A stretch of DNA of 64,000 nt, from contig NZ_JADBGR010000104.1 of NCBI RefSeq assembly GCF_014892515.1, positions 224,464 through 288,463 of the forward strand, in the 5' to 3' direction. The first letter of the stretch is position 1. Each line of letters begins with the position of its first letter. The notes below the pieces were generated by a model. It worked only from the letters and a program-made list of their open reading frames with translations. It searched no databases and was not told the DNA's origin. Of the stretch, positions 40,072 to 49,027 are shown piece after piece. A program made the position numbers and the translations under genes. The stretch is from Myceligenerans pegani. Its GTDB lineage: Bacteria > Actinomycetota > Actinomycetes > Actinomycetales > Cellulomonadaceae.

Positions 40072-40155
40072 CGGAAAGTATCCGTTCAGGGGCACGAGGC
40101 AGCTGGCCCCACCGGTCGCAGGATCTGGTGGAGACCGAGGGTGCCGAGCGATGGT

Positions 40156-40196
40156 GAGGGCCGCCGGCCAGGTTCAGTACCTGGGCGGCGGCCCTC
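40156..40196. terminator. Bidirectional terminator hairpin
   Basis: A perfect 11-bp inverted repeat (GAGGGCCGCCG at 40156-40166; CGGCGGCCCTC at 40186-40196) encloses a second stem CCAGGT/ACCTGG around a five-base loop. It sits between two convergent genes and would serve both transcripts. Confidence 0.8.
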
Positions 40197-40221
40197 GGGC
40201 GGTTCGGCAGACTCGGCCTGA

Positions 40222-41262
40222 TCAGCCCAGGAGCTCGCCCAGGTCCTCGGCCAGGGCCGGGACGCCCTCCGGCCAGTCGTAGGACAGGGCGGTGGGCGGC
40301 GACACGGAGGACACGTTGACCGTCCCGACCACCTGCGCCACCATGCCGTTCTGCAGCGCGGGCAGGGCGCCGAGCTCCTTGCTGTCCGGGAGGGCCTCGG
40401 CCTGCTCCTCGGTGTACGTGTACGCCACGACGACGTCGGACTCGAGCTTGTCGAGCTCCTCGTAGGAGAGGGTGTAGAAGAAGTCCTCACCGCCCGTCGG
40501 GTCGAGCTCGTCGACGGCCGGGGCAGTGGTGAAGCCGAGCTTCTCGAGGAACCCGGCGCGAGGGTCCGACGAGTTGTACACGAAGATCTGGCCGTTCTGC
40601 GGGTCGTCCACGATCGCCGCGATGGTCTTGCCCTCGAACTCCGGGTGCTCGGCGGCGATCCCGGCCGCGTAGTCCTCGAACGCGGTGAGCACCTCCTCGC
40701 CCGCCTCGCTGCGGCCGAGGGCCTGAGCCGTCAGCGTGATGTTGTCGTCCCAGGGCGTGGTCCACGGTGCCTCGGGGTAGGCGACGACCGGCGCGATCTC
40801 CTCGAGCAGCTCGTACTGCTCCTCGGTGAGGCCGGAGTAGGTGGCGATGATCAGGTCCGGGTCGACCTCGGCGAACTGCTCGTACGGCACCTCCTCACCG
40901 GCGGCCGAGTCGTCGAGGATGACGGGCAGCTCCTCACCCGCCTCCTCGTACGCGGTCTCGACCCACGGCAGCAGCGCGTCCTCACCGACCGTCCAGACCT
41001 GCTCGGCGACCGCGACCGGGAAGACACCCGACGCGATCGCGGCCTCGGTGGAGCCCCAGCCCCACGTGGCGACGCGCGTGGGCGCCTCCTCGATCGTCGT
41101 GGTGCCGAGGGCGTGCTCGATCGTGATCGGGAACTGGTCGGCGGTCTCCTCGGCCGCGGGCGCGGCGTCGTCCTCGGGGGCCGGCGACGCGCAGCCGGCC
41201 AGGGCGAGGGCGGACGCGGCCAGCAGGCCGGCCGCTGCGGTGAGGGTGCGGCGTACTCGCAC
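40222..41262 (-). CDS. Ferric-siderophore ABC transporter substrate-binding lipoprotein
   Basis: A 346-residue type III solute-binding protein. A signal peptide ends in the lipobox LALAGC, with the Cys near residue 24. The mature part has RVATWGWGSTEAAIASG and LDDSAAGEEVPYEQFAEVDP, typical of FepB/FhuD/FecB proteins. GTG start at 41262 with AAGGAGG just upstream. Upstream in-frame ATGs would bury the IdeR-like box. It likely works with the permease/ATPase genes at 43.3-46.4 kb, although an HNH gene now separates them. Confidence 0.9.
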   Translation of the reverse strand: MRVRRTLTAAAGLLAASALALAGCASPAPEDDAAPAAEETADQFPITIEHALGTTTIEEAPTRVATWGWGSTEAAIASGVFPVAVAEQVWTVGEDALLPWVETAYEEAGEELPVILDDSAAGEEVPYEQFAEVDPDLIIATYSGLTEEQYELLEEIAPVVAYPEAPWTTPWDDNITLTAQALGRSEAGEEVLTAFEDYAAGIAAEHPEFEGKTIAAIVDDPQNGQIFVYNSSDPRAGFLEKLGFTTAPAVDELDPTGGEDFFYTLSYEELDKLESDVVVAYTYTEEQAEALPDSKELGALPALQNGMVAQVVGTVNVSSVSPPTALSYDWPEGVPALAEDLGELLG

Positions 41263-41305
41263 GGGTCCTCCTTGTGGTTCCGGGCCCGACGACGTCAGGC
41301 GCATG

Positions 41306-41324
41306 TGAGGCGAGCCTAACCTCA
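41306..41324 (-). promoter_or_regulatory. IdeR/DtxR-like iron box of the substrate-binding gene
   Basis: Read on the minus strand, TGAGGTTAGGCTCGCCTCA matches 15 of 19 positions of the known IdeR/DtxR consensus and contains TAGGCT, a possible -10. It lies 43 bases upstream of the lipoprotein start, predicting iron repression. Confidence 0.7.
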
Positions 41325-41410
41325 TCTACTGGCCTATTACGTCACGTCCGCATCACGAAATTCCCCGCGCGGTGTGGCGTCTGTCGCACCGCTGCGCGTG
41401 CCGCTCGGGA

Positions 41411-43171
41411 TCAGAAGGGCGGCGCGCCCGTGTCCGGTGTCGTCGGTGTCGGCCCATCCGCCGTCGGTGGTGCCGGCGGCGCGGCGAGGGTCATGCCGCG
41501 CGTCAGTGCGTAGCGGATGGCGGGGTCGGTGATGGTGGGCCGAACGTCCGTCCTGGCTCCGGTGGGCGCGGTCCAGCGGGTGACCCCGGTGCCGGGGTCA
41601 CGGGTGACGTGCCAGCCGCCGTGCGTCTTGAGGTTGTGGTGCTTGCGGCACAAGGCGTGAAGGTTGGCCGCACGGGTCTGTCCCGGCGTGCCAGGCCTGT
41701 CGGGGTGGTCGGGGTCGAAGGGCTGGATGTGGTCCAGGTCGACCGTCGTTCTGCCGCCGGAGCGCGCGGGCCGGTGGCATCCGGGGAACGTGCAGGTCTC
41801 GTCGCGTGCGGTGACCGCGGCGCGCAGAGTGGCGCCGGGGGTGTATGCGCGGGTCGAGTAGTCGGTGAGGACGCCGGAGGCGGGATCGGTCAGAAGGCGC
41901 CGCCACGTGCCGTCCGCGGCGATGCGTGCGGCGGCATCGGCCGGGATGGGGCCGATGCCTTCCAGGTTGCCGGGCGTCAGATCGTCCGGATCCAGCAGCA
42001 TGGTGGCCGGCACGGTCACGTGGACGGTGGCGGGCACGTCGACGACCCGTATCCGGGTGCCGGCCGGGTGGGCTGGGTCGGTGGTCCCCGGTTCAGGTGC
42101 AGGAGCGGTCAGGTGGATGCCCGGGGGATCCTCGGGGACCGGGACCAGGTCCGTGTCGAGCACGGGCGCCACCAGTCCGGGCAGTTCCTCGGTGGCGTCG
42201 CCCTCGTCGCTGCCGTTCTCGCCGTCGCCGTCAGGACAGGCCAGGACGACACGACCGGTGATCAGCGCCGCGAACGCCGCGGCGCGCAGTGCGCCCAGGG
42301 GGCGCGTCTCTCCGGGGGCGTCCTTGAGCGCCTTCGCTGCACCCTGGACGGTGTTGAACGCCTGGGCGGCGTCGGCGACCGGCAGGTCCGCGATGATGCG
42401 ACCCACGCCGGGCCCGGCCGACTCGGCCCACACGTCGCTGCGGTCGACGACCTGACGCCGACGGGCCTTCTTCCCGTGCAGGCGTGCCGCCCAGGCATTC
42501 ATCCGCTCGCTGATCCACTTCCAGGTGTGCTCGGGTGCGTCGGGAAGCAACTCGGTGATCGCCTCGCGCCGCTCCTCGGTGGTCAGATCAGCGCCCGCAC
42601 GGAGGAAGGTGTCTGCCTTCCTCGCGTCGATGCGCCCCGCCGACAGGGCCCCTTCCAGATCCGGGTACAGGCCGGTCCCCTCGCCGCGCATCGCGATCCC
42701 CCATGCCTCGCCGGTCGTGACGCGCAGTTCGCCGGCGATCTCGCCGGCCACCGAGTCCCTTCCGAGCGGTCCGTCGGTGCGCGCCATGAGTTCGCGCGCC
42801 ACCCGGGCCTGGCCGGCACGTGCCCAGGAGATCAGCCGCTCCCACCCCGCTACGACGCCGCGCAGCTCGCTGTCGCTCACCGTGTCCAGGTGCTCCGGAG
42901 TCCGTGTCAGATCGCGCAAGGCACCGGCGAGCGCCGCATCGGGCGCCAGCCCTGCCACGTCGCCCAGCAGCAGGTCGGCGGGGTTCACGACCTCTCCGGG
43001 GAGACCGTCGGGACCGGCGTCCCGCGCCGCGAGCTCGGCGGCGAACGTAGGATCGTTCAGCGGGTTCGTCGCCAGGATCGCGGCGAGCTCGCGGGCCGTG
43101 TGGTCCGGAGCGGGAACGGGCACTCCGAACTCGTCCACGAGCTCCGCGTCGTCGAACATCGGACCCTGCAT
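41411..43171 (-). CDS. DUF222/13E12-family HNH endonuclease
   Basis: A 586-residue protein. Residues ~90-390 form the DUF222 region found in the actinobacterial 13E12 repeat family. The C-terminal HNH nuclease motif has TVDLDHIQPFDPDHPDRPG then NLHALCRKHHNLKTHGGWHV with CTFPGCHRPARSG just before it, giving Cys/His metal and catalytic residues. It lies between the ATPase and the binding protein of a siderophore importer, in the same direction. A LexA-like box overlies its promoter. The cellular role of the family is not established; some copies lie in mobile repeats. Confidence 0.9.
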   Translation of the reverse strand: MQGPMFDDAELVDEFGVPVPAPDHTARELAAILATNPLNDPTFAAELAARDAGPDGLPGEVVNPADLLLGDVAGLAPDAALAGALRDLTRTPEHLDTVSDSELRGVVAGWERLISWARAGQARVARELMARTDGPLGRDSVAGEIAGELRVTTGEAWGIAMRGEGTGLYPDLEGALSAGRIDARKADTFLRAGADLTTEERREAITELLPDAPEHTWKWISERMNAWAARLHGKKARRRQVVDRSDVWAESAGPGVGRIIADLPVADAAQAFNTVQGAAKALKDAPGETRPLGALRAAAFAALITGRVVLACPDGDGENGSDEGDATEELPGLVAPVLDTDLVPVPEDPPGIHLTAPAPEPGTTDPAHPAGTRIRVVDVPATVHVTVPATMLLDPDDLTPGNLEGIGPIPADAAARIAADGTWRRLLTDPASGVLTDYSTRAYTPGATLRAAVTARDETCTFPGCHRPARSGGRTTVDLDHIQPFDPDHPDRPGTPGQTRAANLHALCRKHHNLKTHGGWHVTRDPGTGVTRWTAPTGARTDVRPTITDPAIRYALTRGMTLAAPPAPPTADGPTPTTPDTGAPPF

Positions 43172-43218
43172 GGGCGCACCCCCTTTCCGAACACGGGCGA
43201 CGGCTGGTCCGCCGCCGA

Positions 43219-43239
43219 TCGCTCACGTGTTCGATCCTA
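43219..43239 (-). promoter_or_regulatory. LexA (SOS)-like box overlapping -10 of HNH gene
   Basis: On the minus strand TCGAACACGTGAGCGA (43234-43219) matches 10 of the 12 fixed positions of the actinobacterial SOS box TCGAAC-N4-GTTCGA. It directly abuts TAGGAT (43239-43234), a good -10. The start codon is 48 bases downstream. Mycobacterial 13E12 genes are known to include LexA-regulated members. Confidence 0.5.
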
Positions 43240-43312
43240 TGGTCGTGGGGTGCTTGTCGCCACCGCGCAGCAGAATCTGTGGACAACCGTCGTGACGCGC
43301 CCTACGGCCGTG

Positions 43313-44191
43313 TCAGCCCGCGACGTGGAACCGTCCGCGGGGCACTACCAACGGCGTGCCGGAGACCGGGTCCGGGACGACGTCGGACGCCAGGTCGAAC
43401 GCGCCGTGGACGACGTCGCTGGTCAGCACCTCGCCGGGGTCACCCTCGGCGACGATCCGCCCGGAGTTCATCACCACCAGGTGATCCGCGTACCGGGCGG
43501 CGAGGTTCAGCTCGTGGAGCACCATGGCGACCGTCGTGCCGCGCTCCCGGTTCAGGGAGGTGAGCAGGTCGAGCAGGTCGAGCTGGTGGCGCACGTCGAG
43601 GAACGTCGTCGGCTCGTCGAGCAGCACGATGCCGGTCTGCTGCGCCAGCACCATCGCGATCCAGACGCGCTGGCGCTGGCCGCCGGACAGGTCCTGGACC
43701 GGGCGGTCGGCCAGGTCCGCGACCCCCGTCGCGGCGAGCGCGGAGGCGACCACGGCGTCGTCGTCGGACGAGTGGCGCCCGAACCAGCCCTGGTGCGGGT
43801 ACCGGCCGCGTGCGACGAGCTCGGCGACGCGGACGCCGTCGGGCGCGATCGACGACTGCGGCAGCATCCCGACCGACCGCGCGAGCTCGCGGCGCGACAT
43901 CGCCGACACGTCGCGGTCCCCGAGCAGGACCCTCCCGCCCGACAGCGGGTGCAGGCGCGCCATGCCGCGCAGGAGCGTCGACTTGCCGCAGGCGTTGGGT
44001 CCGACGATCGCGGTGATTCTCCCCGCCGGGAGGGCCAGGTCGAGTCCGTCGATGACGGTGCGGCCGTCGTACCCGAGGACGACGCCCTCGGCGCGGAGGG
44101 TGGGACTCGCGCCGGGCGTCGGGCCGACGACGCCCACCGGCGCCAGGGCGTCCTCCGTGCGGACCTCGGCGGGTTCGGGGCGCGCGGTCAC
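43313..44191 (-). CDS. Ferric-siderophore ABC transporter ATP-binding protein
   Basis: A 292-residue FecE/FepC-type ATPase. Walker A is GPNACGKST, the signature LSGGQRQR, and Walker B IVLLDEPTTFLD. The first ~30 residues are unconserved. GTG at 44191 overlaps the permease stop (GTGA). It powers siderophore import with the two permeases encoded upstream. The long upstream frame overprints the permease gene. Confidence 0.93.
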   Translation of the reverse strand: MTARPEPAEVRTEDALAPVGVVGPTPGASPTLRAEGVVLGYDGRTVIDGLDLALPAGRITAIVGPNACGKSTLLRGMARLHPLSGGRVLLGDRDVSAMSRRELARSVGMLPQSSIAPDGVRVAELVARGRYPHQGWFGRHSSDDDAVVASALAATGVADLADRPVQDLSGGQRQRVWIAMVLAQQTGIVLLDEPTTFLDVRHQLDLLDLLTSLNRERGTTVAMVLHELNLAARYADHLVVMNSGRIVAEGDPGEVLTSDVVHGAFDLASDVVPDPVSGTPLVVPRGRFHVAG

Positions 44192-45300
44192 GGGCGTTCC
44201 TTTCTCTCGTTCGTGGCCAGCAGCCACAGCAGGTACGGGGCGCCGACCAGGCCGGTCACGATTCCGACGGGCGCGGCCACGCCGAACACCTGGTGGTTGC
44301 CGATGAGGTCCGCTGCCAGGACCAGCAGGGCCCCGACCGCGGTGGACGCCACCAGGGCCGGGCTGCCGTCGGACAGGAGGCGCCGGGCGATCGCCGGCGC
44401 GACCAGGGCGACGAACGCGACGGGCCCGGCGAACGACGTGGCCAGCGCCACGAGTCCGACGGCGAGCAGCAGCGTGCCCACGCGCGCCGCGTCCACGTGG
44501 ACGCCGAGGGCGCGGGCGTTGTCGTCGCCGAGCGCGAGCGGGCGCTGCGTGCGGGCGACGGCCGCACCCCCCGCCATGAGCACGAGGGCGCCGCCGGCGA
44601 GGATGCCGAGGTCGTCGCCTCGGACGTCGGCCACGGAGCCCACGGTCCACAGCAGCGCGGAGGCGGCCTCGCGCTCGTCGGCCCGGGCGAGCAGCCACGT
44701 CATGAACGCCTGGCACAGGTACGCGAACCCGACGCCGACCAGCACGAACCGGATCGAGTGCAGGCCGCGGCGCCAGGCGAAGAACCAGATGGCCAGGGCG
44801 ACGGCGAGCCCGCCGCCGAAGGCCGACGCCGCCACCGCGACCCCGGCGAGGCCGAACGTCAGCAGTCCGCTGACCGCGCCGAGGCTCGCCCCGGCGGCGA
44901 TGCCGAGGATGTCGGGGGAGGCGAGCGGGTTGCGCAGCGTCGACTGGAACAGCGCCCCGGCCAGTCCGAACATCGCGCCGACGACGATCGCCGCGACGAC
45001 ACGTGGCAGGCGCAGCTGCTGGACGATGAACAGATCGCCGCCGTCGCCCGCGCCGAACGCGGCGAGCAGGGCGTTCCCGGGGGCGATGGTGGAGTCGCCG
45101 AGCATCAGGCCGAGCGTGCCGAGCACGGCCAGCGCCGCGACGCAGGTACCGAGGACGAATCCGAGGCGGCGCCGCCGGGCGGTGCGCAGGCGTCCGATGG
45201 CGTGGCGGAGGCCGTCGGTCCCGTCGTCGGCAGCGTCGCCGGTCACACCGTGGGGCGCGTTCGGCGCGGTGGGCAGGGTGTTCGTGGGGGAGGGGGTCAT
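44188..45300 (-). CDS. Siderophore ABC transporter permease (FecD/FepG type)
   Basis: A 370-residue BtuC/FecCD-fold permease with about nine to ten helices. RLPRVVAAIVVGAMFGLAGALFQ and NPLASPDILGIAAGASLGAV are family blocks, and GDDNARALGV is the loop contacting the ATPase. The ATG at 45300 is preferred because GGGGG lies at ribosome-binding distance. A GTG at 45306 that overlaps the previous stop is the alternative. Confidence 0.92.
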   Translation of the reverse strand: MTPSPTNTLPTAPNAPHGVTGDAADDGTDGLRHAIGRLRTARRRRLGFVLGTCVAALAVLGTLGLMLGDSTIAPGNALLAAFGAGDGGDLFIVQQLRLPRVVAAIVVGAMFGLAGALFQSTLRNPLASPDILGIAAGASLGAVSGLLTFGLAGVAVAASAFGGGLAVALAIWFFAWRRGLHSIRFVLVGVGFAYLCQAFMTWLLARADEREAASALLWTVGSVADVRGDDLGILAGGALVLMAGGAAVARTQRPLALGDDNARALGVHVDAARVGTLLLAVGLVALATSFAGPVAFVALVAPAIARRLLSDGSPALVASTAVGALLVLAADLIGNHQVFGVAAPVGIVTGLVGAPYLLWLLATNERKERP

Positions 45301-45302
45301 CG

Positions 45303-46355
45303 TCACACCCCCGCCAGGGAACGGCTGCGCGCGACGGCGATGAGGACGGGTGCGCCGATCGCGGCGGCGACGACACCCGCCTCCAGCTCGGAATGGGGCA
45401 TGACGACGCGCCCCACGACGTCGGCGACCAGCAGCACCACCGGCCCGAGGAGGAAGGCCACGGCGGTGATCCAGCGGTAGTCCGTACCGACCAGGCGCCG
45501 GGCGGCGTGCGGGACGGCGAGGCCGATCAGCGCGATCGGGCCGACCAGGGCCGTCGCCGTGCCCGAGAGCATGACGATCGCGATCCCGGAGAGCACCCGC
45601 GTGGTGCCGACCCGCTGGCCGAGGGCGGTGGCGACGTCGTCGCCGAGCGCGAGCATGTTCATGCGGTGCGCCATCGCGGCGGTGAGGACGGCTCCGGCGA
45701 CGAGGAACGGCCACAGGTCGGCCAGCGCCGCGGAGCGGACTCCGGCGAGCGACCCGACCGCCCAGGTCCGGTAGAGGTTGAACGCCGTCGAGCTCTGGAT
45801 CAGCGTGATCGTGATCAGCGGTGTGAGCAGTGCGGTCACGGTCGCGCCGACCAGCGCGAGCCGCACGGGGCGGCCGGCGCCGATCGAGAACACGAGCAGG
45901 GCCGCCGCGGCGGCGCCCGCGAACGCGAACCAGATGAAGCCCAGGGGCGACGAGACGCCGAGGATGACGCTGGAGATCACGATCGCCAGGCTGGCCCCGG
46001 CGTTCAGGCCCAGCAGCCCGGGGTCCGCGATGGGGTTGCGCGTGACGCCCTGGACGAGGGTTCCGGCCAGGGCGAGGGCCGCGCCCGCCGCCATGCCGAC
46101 GACGGTGCGTGGCAGGCGCTGCTCGACGACGACGCGGTGGTCCTGGTCGTCGGGGAGCGGTGCGCCGGTGGCCCAGCCGGTCAAGGCGTCCCACACGACC
46201 GCGGGGTCGATGTCGCGGACGCCGAGGGCGAGGCTCGCCAGGACGGTCGCGGCGAGGGCCGCGACCAGGCCGAGCAGGACCAGCGTCCTGCGGCGTGCTC
46301 GATCGGGGGTGCGGGTCACCTCACGGGCCGGAGCCACCGAGGGTGAGGTAAGCAT
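45303..46355 (-). CDS. Siderophore ABC transporter permease (FecC/FepD type)
   Basis: A 350-residue FecCD-fold permease, first gene of the importer operon. QRLPRTVVGMAAGAALALAG, TRNPIADPGLLGLNAGASLA and GDDVATALGQRVG are the conserved segments. The start is uncertain: ATG 46355 lies inside the IdeR-like box, which would demand a leaderless transcript. GTG codons at 46337 and 46319 would place the start downstream of the box. Confidence 0.9.
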   Translation of the reverse strand: MLTSPSVAPAREVTRTPDRARRRTLVLLGLVAALAATVLASLALGVRDIDPAVVWDALTGWATGAPLPDDQDHRVVVEQRLPRTVVGMAAGAALALAGTLVQGVTRNPIADPGLLGLNAGASLAIVISSVILGVSSPLGFIWFAFAGAAAAALLVFSIGAGRPVRLALVGATVTALLTPLITITLIQSSTAFNLYRTWAVGSLAGVRSAALADLWPFLVAGAVLTAAMAHRMNMLALGDDVATALGQRVGTTRVLSGIAIVMLSGTATALVGPIALIGLAVPHAARRLVGTDYRWITAVAFLLGPVVLLVADVVGRVVMPHSELEAGVVAAAIGAPVLIAVARSRSLAGV

Positions 46356-46362
46356 TGCCTAA
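46344..46362 (-). promoter_or_regulatory. IdeR/DtxR-like iron box of siderophore permease operon
   Basis: TTAGGCAATGCTTACCTCA on the minus strand matches 14 of 19 consensus positions. It overlaps the annotated first start codon of the permease operon, suggesting repression right at the transcription start. Confidence 0.6.
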
Positions 46363-46531
46363 GTCTGGCACAGCACAGGGAGTGCTCCGACGGGCGTCTC
46401 GCACGGCGACCAGGGGCGTCCGGCGTGGACCACCGGAGGTGAGGCTCATGCCGAGGCTGACGACCATCGGTCCACGGCGAGGCCGCCGTCGGGCCAGAGC
46501 CGACCCGACGGCGGTTGTCTGCCGGAACCCG

Positions 46532-47323
46532 TCAGGCGTGGGGGTCGAACGGGATGCCGGACGGCTTGGCCCTGCTCAGCTCGACCGGGAACCTGCCGTC
46601 CTGCAACGGGAAGTTGGCGTCGCCCCACGACGACCTGTTCAGCGTGTCCCGCAGGTCACTCCGGAGCCTCGACCAGCTGACGAGCGCGGGCTCGTCCCAG
46701 CCGCCGTCGCCCCACGCCTCCGCCTGCTCGCCCTGCTTGGCGAAACGCATGACGTGGGTGCTGATGCCGTCCTTGTGATAGACGGCCTTGACGCGGGGGC
46801 CGACCTTCTCCGAGATGTCGCTCCACCGCTTGGTCTCGTACTGGCCGTGGCGGGACACCGACACGTAGGAGGGCGTTCCCGAACCCTCCGGTACCCAGAC
46901 GACGACACCCTCCCAGTCGTGTCGGTGCGACGTGGCGGTGCAGCCGTCGCAGCTCATGTCCTTCTCGAAGTACAGGGAGTAGGCGATCGCGCACCAGCCG
47001 TTGTTGCACGTGGCTCTCGAGTACGTGTTGGCCTTGCCGAGGTGGCCGCTACGGCACTCGCCGGTGACCGGCCCGGTGTCCTTGAGGCCGCCGTTGAGCC
47101 GGCCGGCGTCGTCGATGGCCGCGACGGGCAGGCAGCCGTCGCCGTCGTAGTCGAAGTACGGCTGGAACGTCCGCTGGAACGAGGTGTGGTTCGGGGGCAG
47201 CGGATCCAGCACGGCGGCCGAGGCGACGTTCGGCAGGCTGAGGATCAGGGCGATCGCGCCGGCCAGGGCCACGAGGGCCCTGACCGCGCGGGGTGACGTT
47301 CTCGACTTCACGGCAGCAGACAT
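46532..47323 (-). CDS. Secreted Nep1-like (NPP1/NLP) protein
   Basis: A 263-residue protein with a Sec signal peptide (cleavage after VASA near residue 36). The diagnostic NLP heptapeptide GHRHDWE is present as SHRHDWE at residues 132-138, followed by EGVVVWVPE. Flanking conserved segments (AIAYSLYFEKD; HDGI-like KDGISTHVMRFAKQGE) also fit. Six Cys in the mature part (64, 90, 106, 111, 125, 128) suggest disulfides. NLPs from plant pathogens permeabilise eudicot membranes by binding sphingolipids, but many bacterial members are untested. Flanked by unrelated genes, so no operon partner is suggested. Confidence 0.85.
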   Translation of the reverse strand: MSAAVKSRTSPRAVRALVALAGAIALILSLPNVASAAVLDPLPPNHTSFQRTFQPYFDYDGDGCLPVAAIDDAGRLNGGLKDTGPVTGECRSGHLGKANTYSRATCNNGWCAIAYSLYFEKDMSCDGCTATSHRHDWEGVVVWVPEGSGTPSYVSVSRHGQYETKRWSDISEKVGPRVKAVYHKDGISTHVMRFAKQGEQAEAWGDGGWDEPALVSWSRLRSDLRDTLNRSSWGDANFPLQDGRFPVELSRAKPSGIPFDPHA

Positions 47324-47436
47324 AGGCGCTGGTTCTCCGATTCGCTCACGCGGTGTGCCGGGGCATTTCTTGCCAGGCGTGCCGACATTTGCAGTCGACG
47401 GCGTCGTGCGAGTTACCGGAAGGCGGCCATCTGGTG

Positions 47437-47457
47437 CCGGCGCGATGACGCCGCCGG
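47437..47457 (-). terminator. Small hairpin after glyS
   Basis: CCGGCG (47437-47442) and CGCCGG (47452-47457) pair around a nine-base loop immediately downstream of the glyS stop. The stem is short and lacks a T-run, so this is only a candidate. Confidence 0.3.
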
Positions 47458-47458
47458 A

Positions 47459-48865
47459 TCAGACGCCCGGCAGGTGGCCCGCCAGGTAGGTGACGAGCTG
47501 GTCGATCGCGATGCGCTCCTGCTCCATGGAGTCGCGGTGGCGCACCGTGACCGCCTGGTCCTCGAGCGTGTCGAAGTCGACGGTGACGGCCAGCGGGGTG
47601 CCGATCTCGTCCTGGCGGCGGTAGCGCTTGCCGATCGCCTGCGTCACGTCGTAGTCGATGTTCCAGTACCGGCGCAGCTCGTCGGCGATCTTCTCGGCCG
47701 TGGGGAGCAGCTCCGCGGACTTGGACAGCGGCAGCACCGCGACCTTGACCGGCGCCAGGCGTGGGTCGAGCCGCAGCACGGTGCGCTTGTCGACCCCGCC
47801 CTTGGTGTTCGGCGCCTCGTCCTCGTCGTACGCCTCGACGAGGAAGGCCATGAGCGACCGGGTCAGACCCGCGGCGGGCTCGATGACGTACGGGTAGTAC
47901 TTCTCGTTCGTCGCCGGGTCGCGGTACTGCAGGTCCTTGCCCGAGTGCTCCGCGTGGGTCTTCAGGTCGAAGTCCGTGCGGTTCGCGATGCCCTCGAGCT
48001 CGCCCCACTCGCTGCCGGTGAAGCCGAACCGGTACTCGATGTCGACCGTGCGCGTCGAGTAGTGGGACAGCTTGTCCTTGGGGTGCTCGTAGTGGCGGAG
48101 GTTCTCACGCGAGATGCCCAGGTCCGTGTACCAGTCGGTGCGGTAGTCGATCCAGTACTGGTGCCAGGTCTCGTCCTCGCCGGGCGTGACGAAGAACTCC
48201 ATCTCCATCTGCTCGAACTCGCGCGTGCGGAAGATGAAGTTCCCGGGCGTGATCTCGTTGCGGAACGACTTGCCGATCTGGCCGATGCCGAACGGGGGCC
48301 TCATCCGGGCGGACTGCGCGACGTTGGCGAAGTTCACGAAGATGCCCTGCGCGGTCTCGGGCCGCAGGTAGTGCAGGCCGGACTCGTCCTCGACCGGACC
48401 GAGGTACGTCTTCAGCATCATGTTGAAGTCGCGCGGCTCGGTCCACCGGCCGCGGGTGCCGCAACTGGGGCAGGCGATCTCGGCGAGGCCGCCCTCCGGG
48501 GCGCGGCCCTTCTTCTCCTCGAACTCCTCGATCATGTGGTCCTCGCGGAACCGCTTGTGACAGTTCAGGCACTCCGTCAGCGGGTCGTTGAAGGCGCCGA
48601 CGTGGCCGGAGGCCACCCACACGGGGCGGGGCAGGATGACCGCCGAGTCCAGGCCCACGACGTCGCTCCGGCTGGTCACCATCGAGCGCCACCACTGGCG
48701 CTTGATGTTGTCCTTGAGCTCCACGCCGAGCGGCCCGTAGTCCCACGCCGATCGCGTTCCGCCGTAGATCTCCGCCGACTGGAAGACGAAACCTCGCTTC
48801 TTGGCGAGCGAGATGACGGCGTCGAGTTTGGCGGTCTGCGCGGAGCGCGATGACTTGTCGGACAC
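47459..48865 (-). CDS. glyS: Glycyl-tRNA synthetase (dimeric type)
   Basis: A 468-residue class II synthetase charging tRNA-Gly. The N-terminus has [20 protein letters not shown], a zinc-site pair ECLNCHKRF and [10 protein letters not shown], motif 2 [21 protein letters not shown], and the C-terminal anticodon-binding domain begins near residue 370. Size and motifs match the alpha2 form of actinobacteria. GTG start at 48865, with GGAG about 13 bases upstream. Transcribed away from the znu genes. Confidence 0.97.
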   Translation of the reverse strand: MSDKSSRSAQTAKLDAVISLAKKRGFVFQSAEIYGGTRSAWDYGPLGVELKDNIKRQWWRSMVTSRSDVVGLDSAVILPRPVWVASGHVGAFNDPLTECLNCHKRFREDHMIEEFEEKKGRAPEGGLAEIACPSCGTRGRWTEPRDFNMMLKTYLGPVEDESGLHYLRPETAQGIFVNFANVAQSARMRPPFGIGQIGKSFRNEITPGNFIFRTREFEQMEMEFFVTPGEDETWHQYWIDYRTDWYTDLGISRENLRHYEHPKDKLSHYSTRTVDIEYRFGFTGSEWGELEGIANRTDFDLKTHAEHSGKDLQYRDPATNEKYYPYVIEPAAGLTRSLMAFLVEAYDEDEAPNTKGGVDKRTVLRLDPRLAPVKVAVLPLSKSAELLPTAEKIADELRRYWNIDYDVTQAIGKRYRRQDEIGTPLAVTVDFDTLEDQAVTVRHRDSMEQERIAIDQLVTYLAGHLPGV

Positions 48866-48989
48866 GGGGGTATCTCTCCAGGTGGAATTGGTCGCCGCGG
48901 AGCGGCTGGAATGACGGGCTCCAGCCTACCCGCCACGGGCCTCCGGCCCCCGGCGTATTCCACAGGGGGTACCCTCCGGCCGGCGGAGT

Positions 48990-49027
48990 TTGACTTCCGT
49001 TCTGACCAAGCGTGAGAATCGTTCTCA
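48990..49027 (+). promoter_or_regulatory. znuA promoter with Zur-like box over -10 and start
   Basis: TTGACT (48990-48995) and GAGAAT (49014-49019) form a plausible -35/-10 pair with an 18-base spacer, placing transcription start at about the ATG at 49027. TGAGAATCGTTCTCA (49013-49027) has perfect six-base arms around three bases and resembles actinobacterial Zur operators. Zinc-loaded Zur would cover the -10 and start point. Confidence 0.6.

Noticed and set aside
41372..45343. 1323-codon plus-strand frame opposite the HNH and siderophore genes
   Set aside because: Antisense shadow; the minus strand encodes HNH, ATPase and permease motifs.
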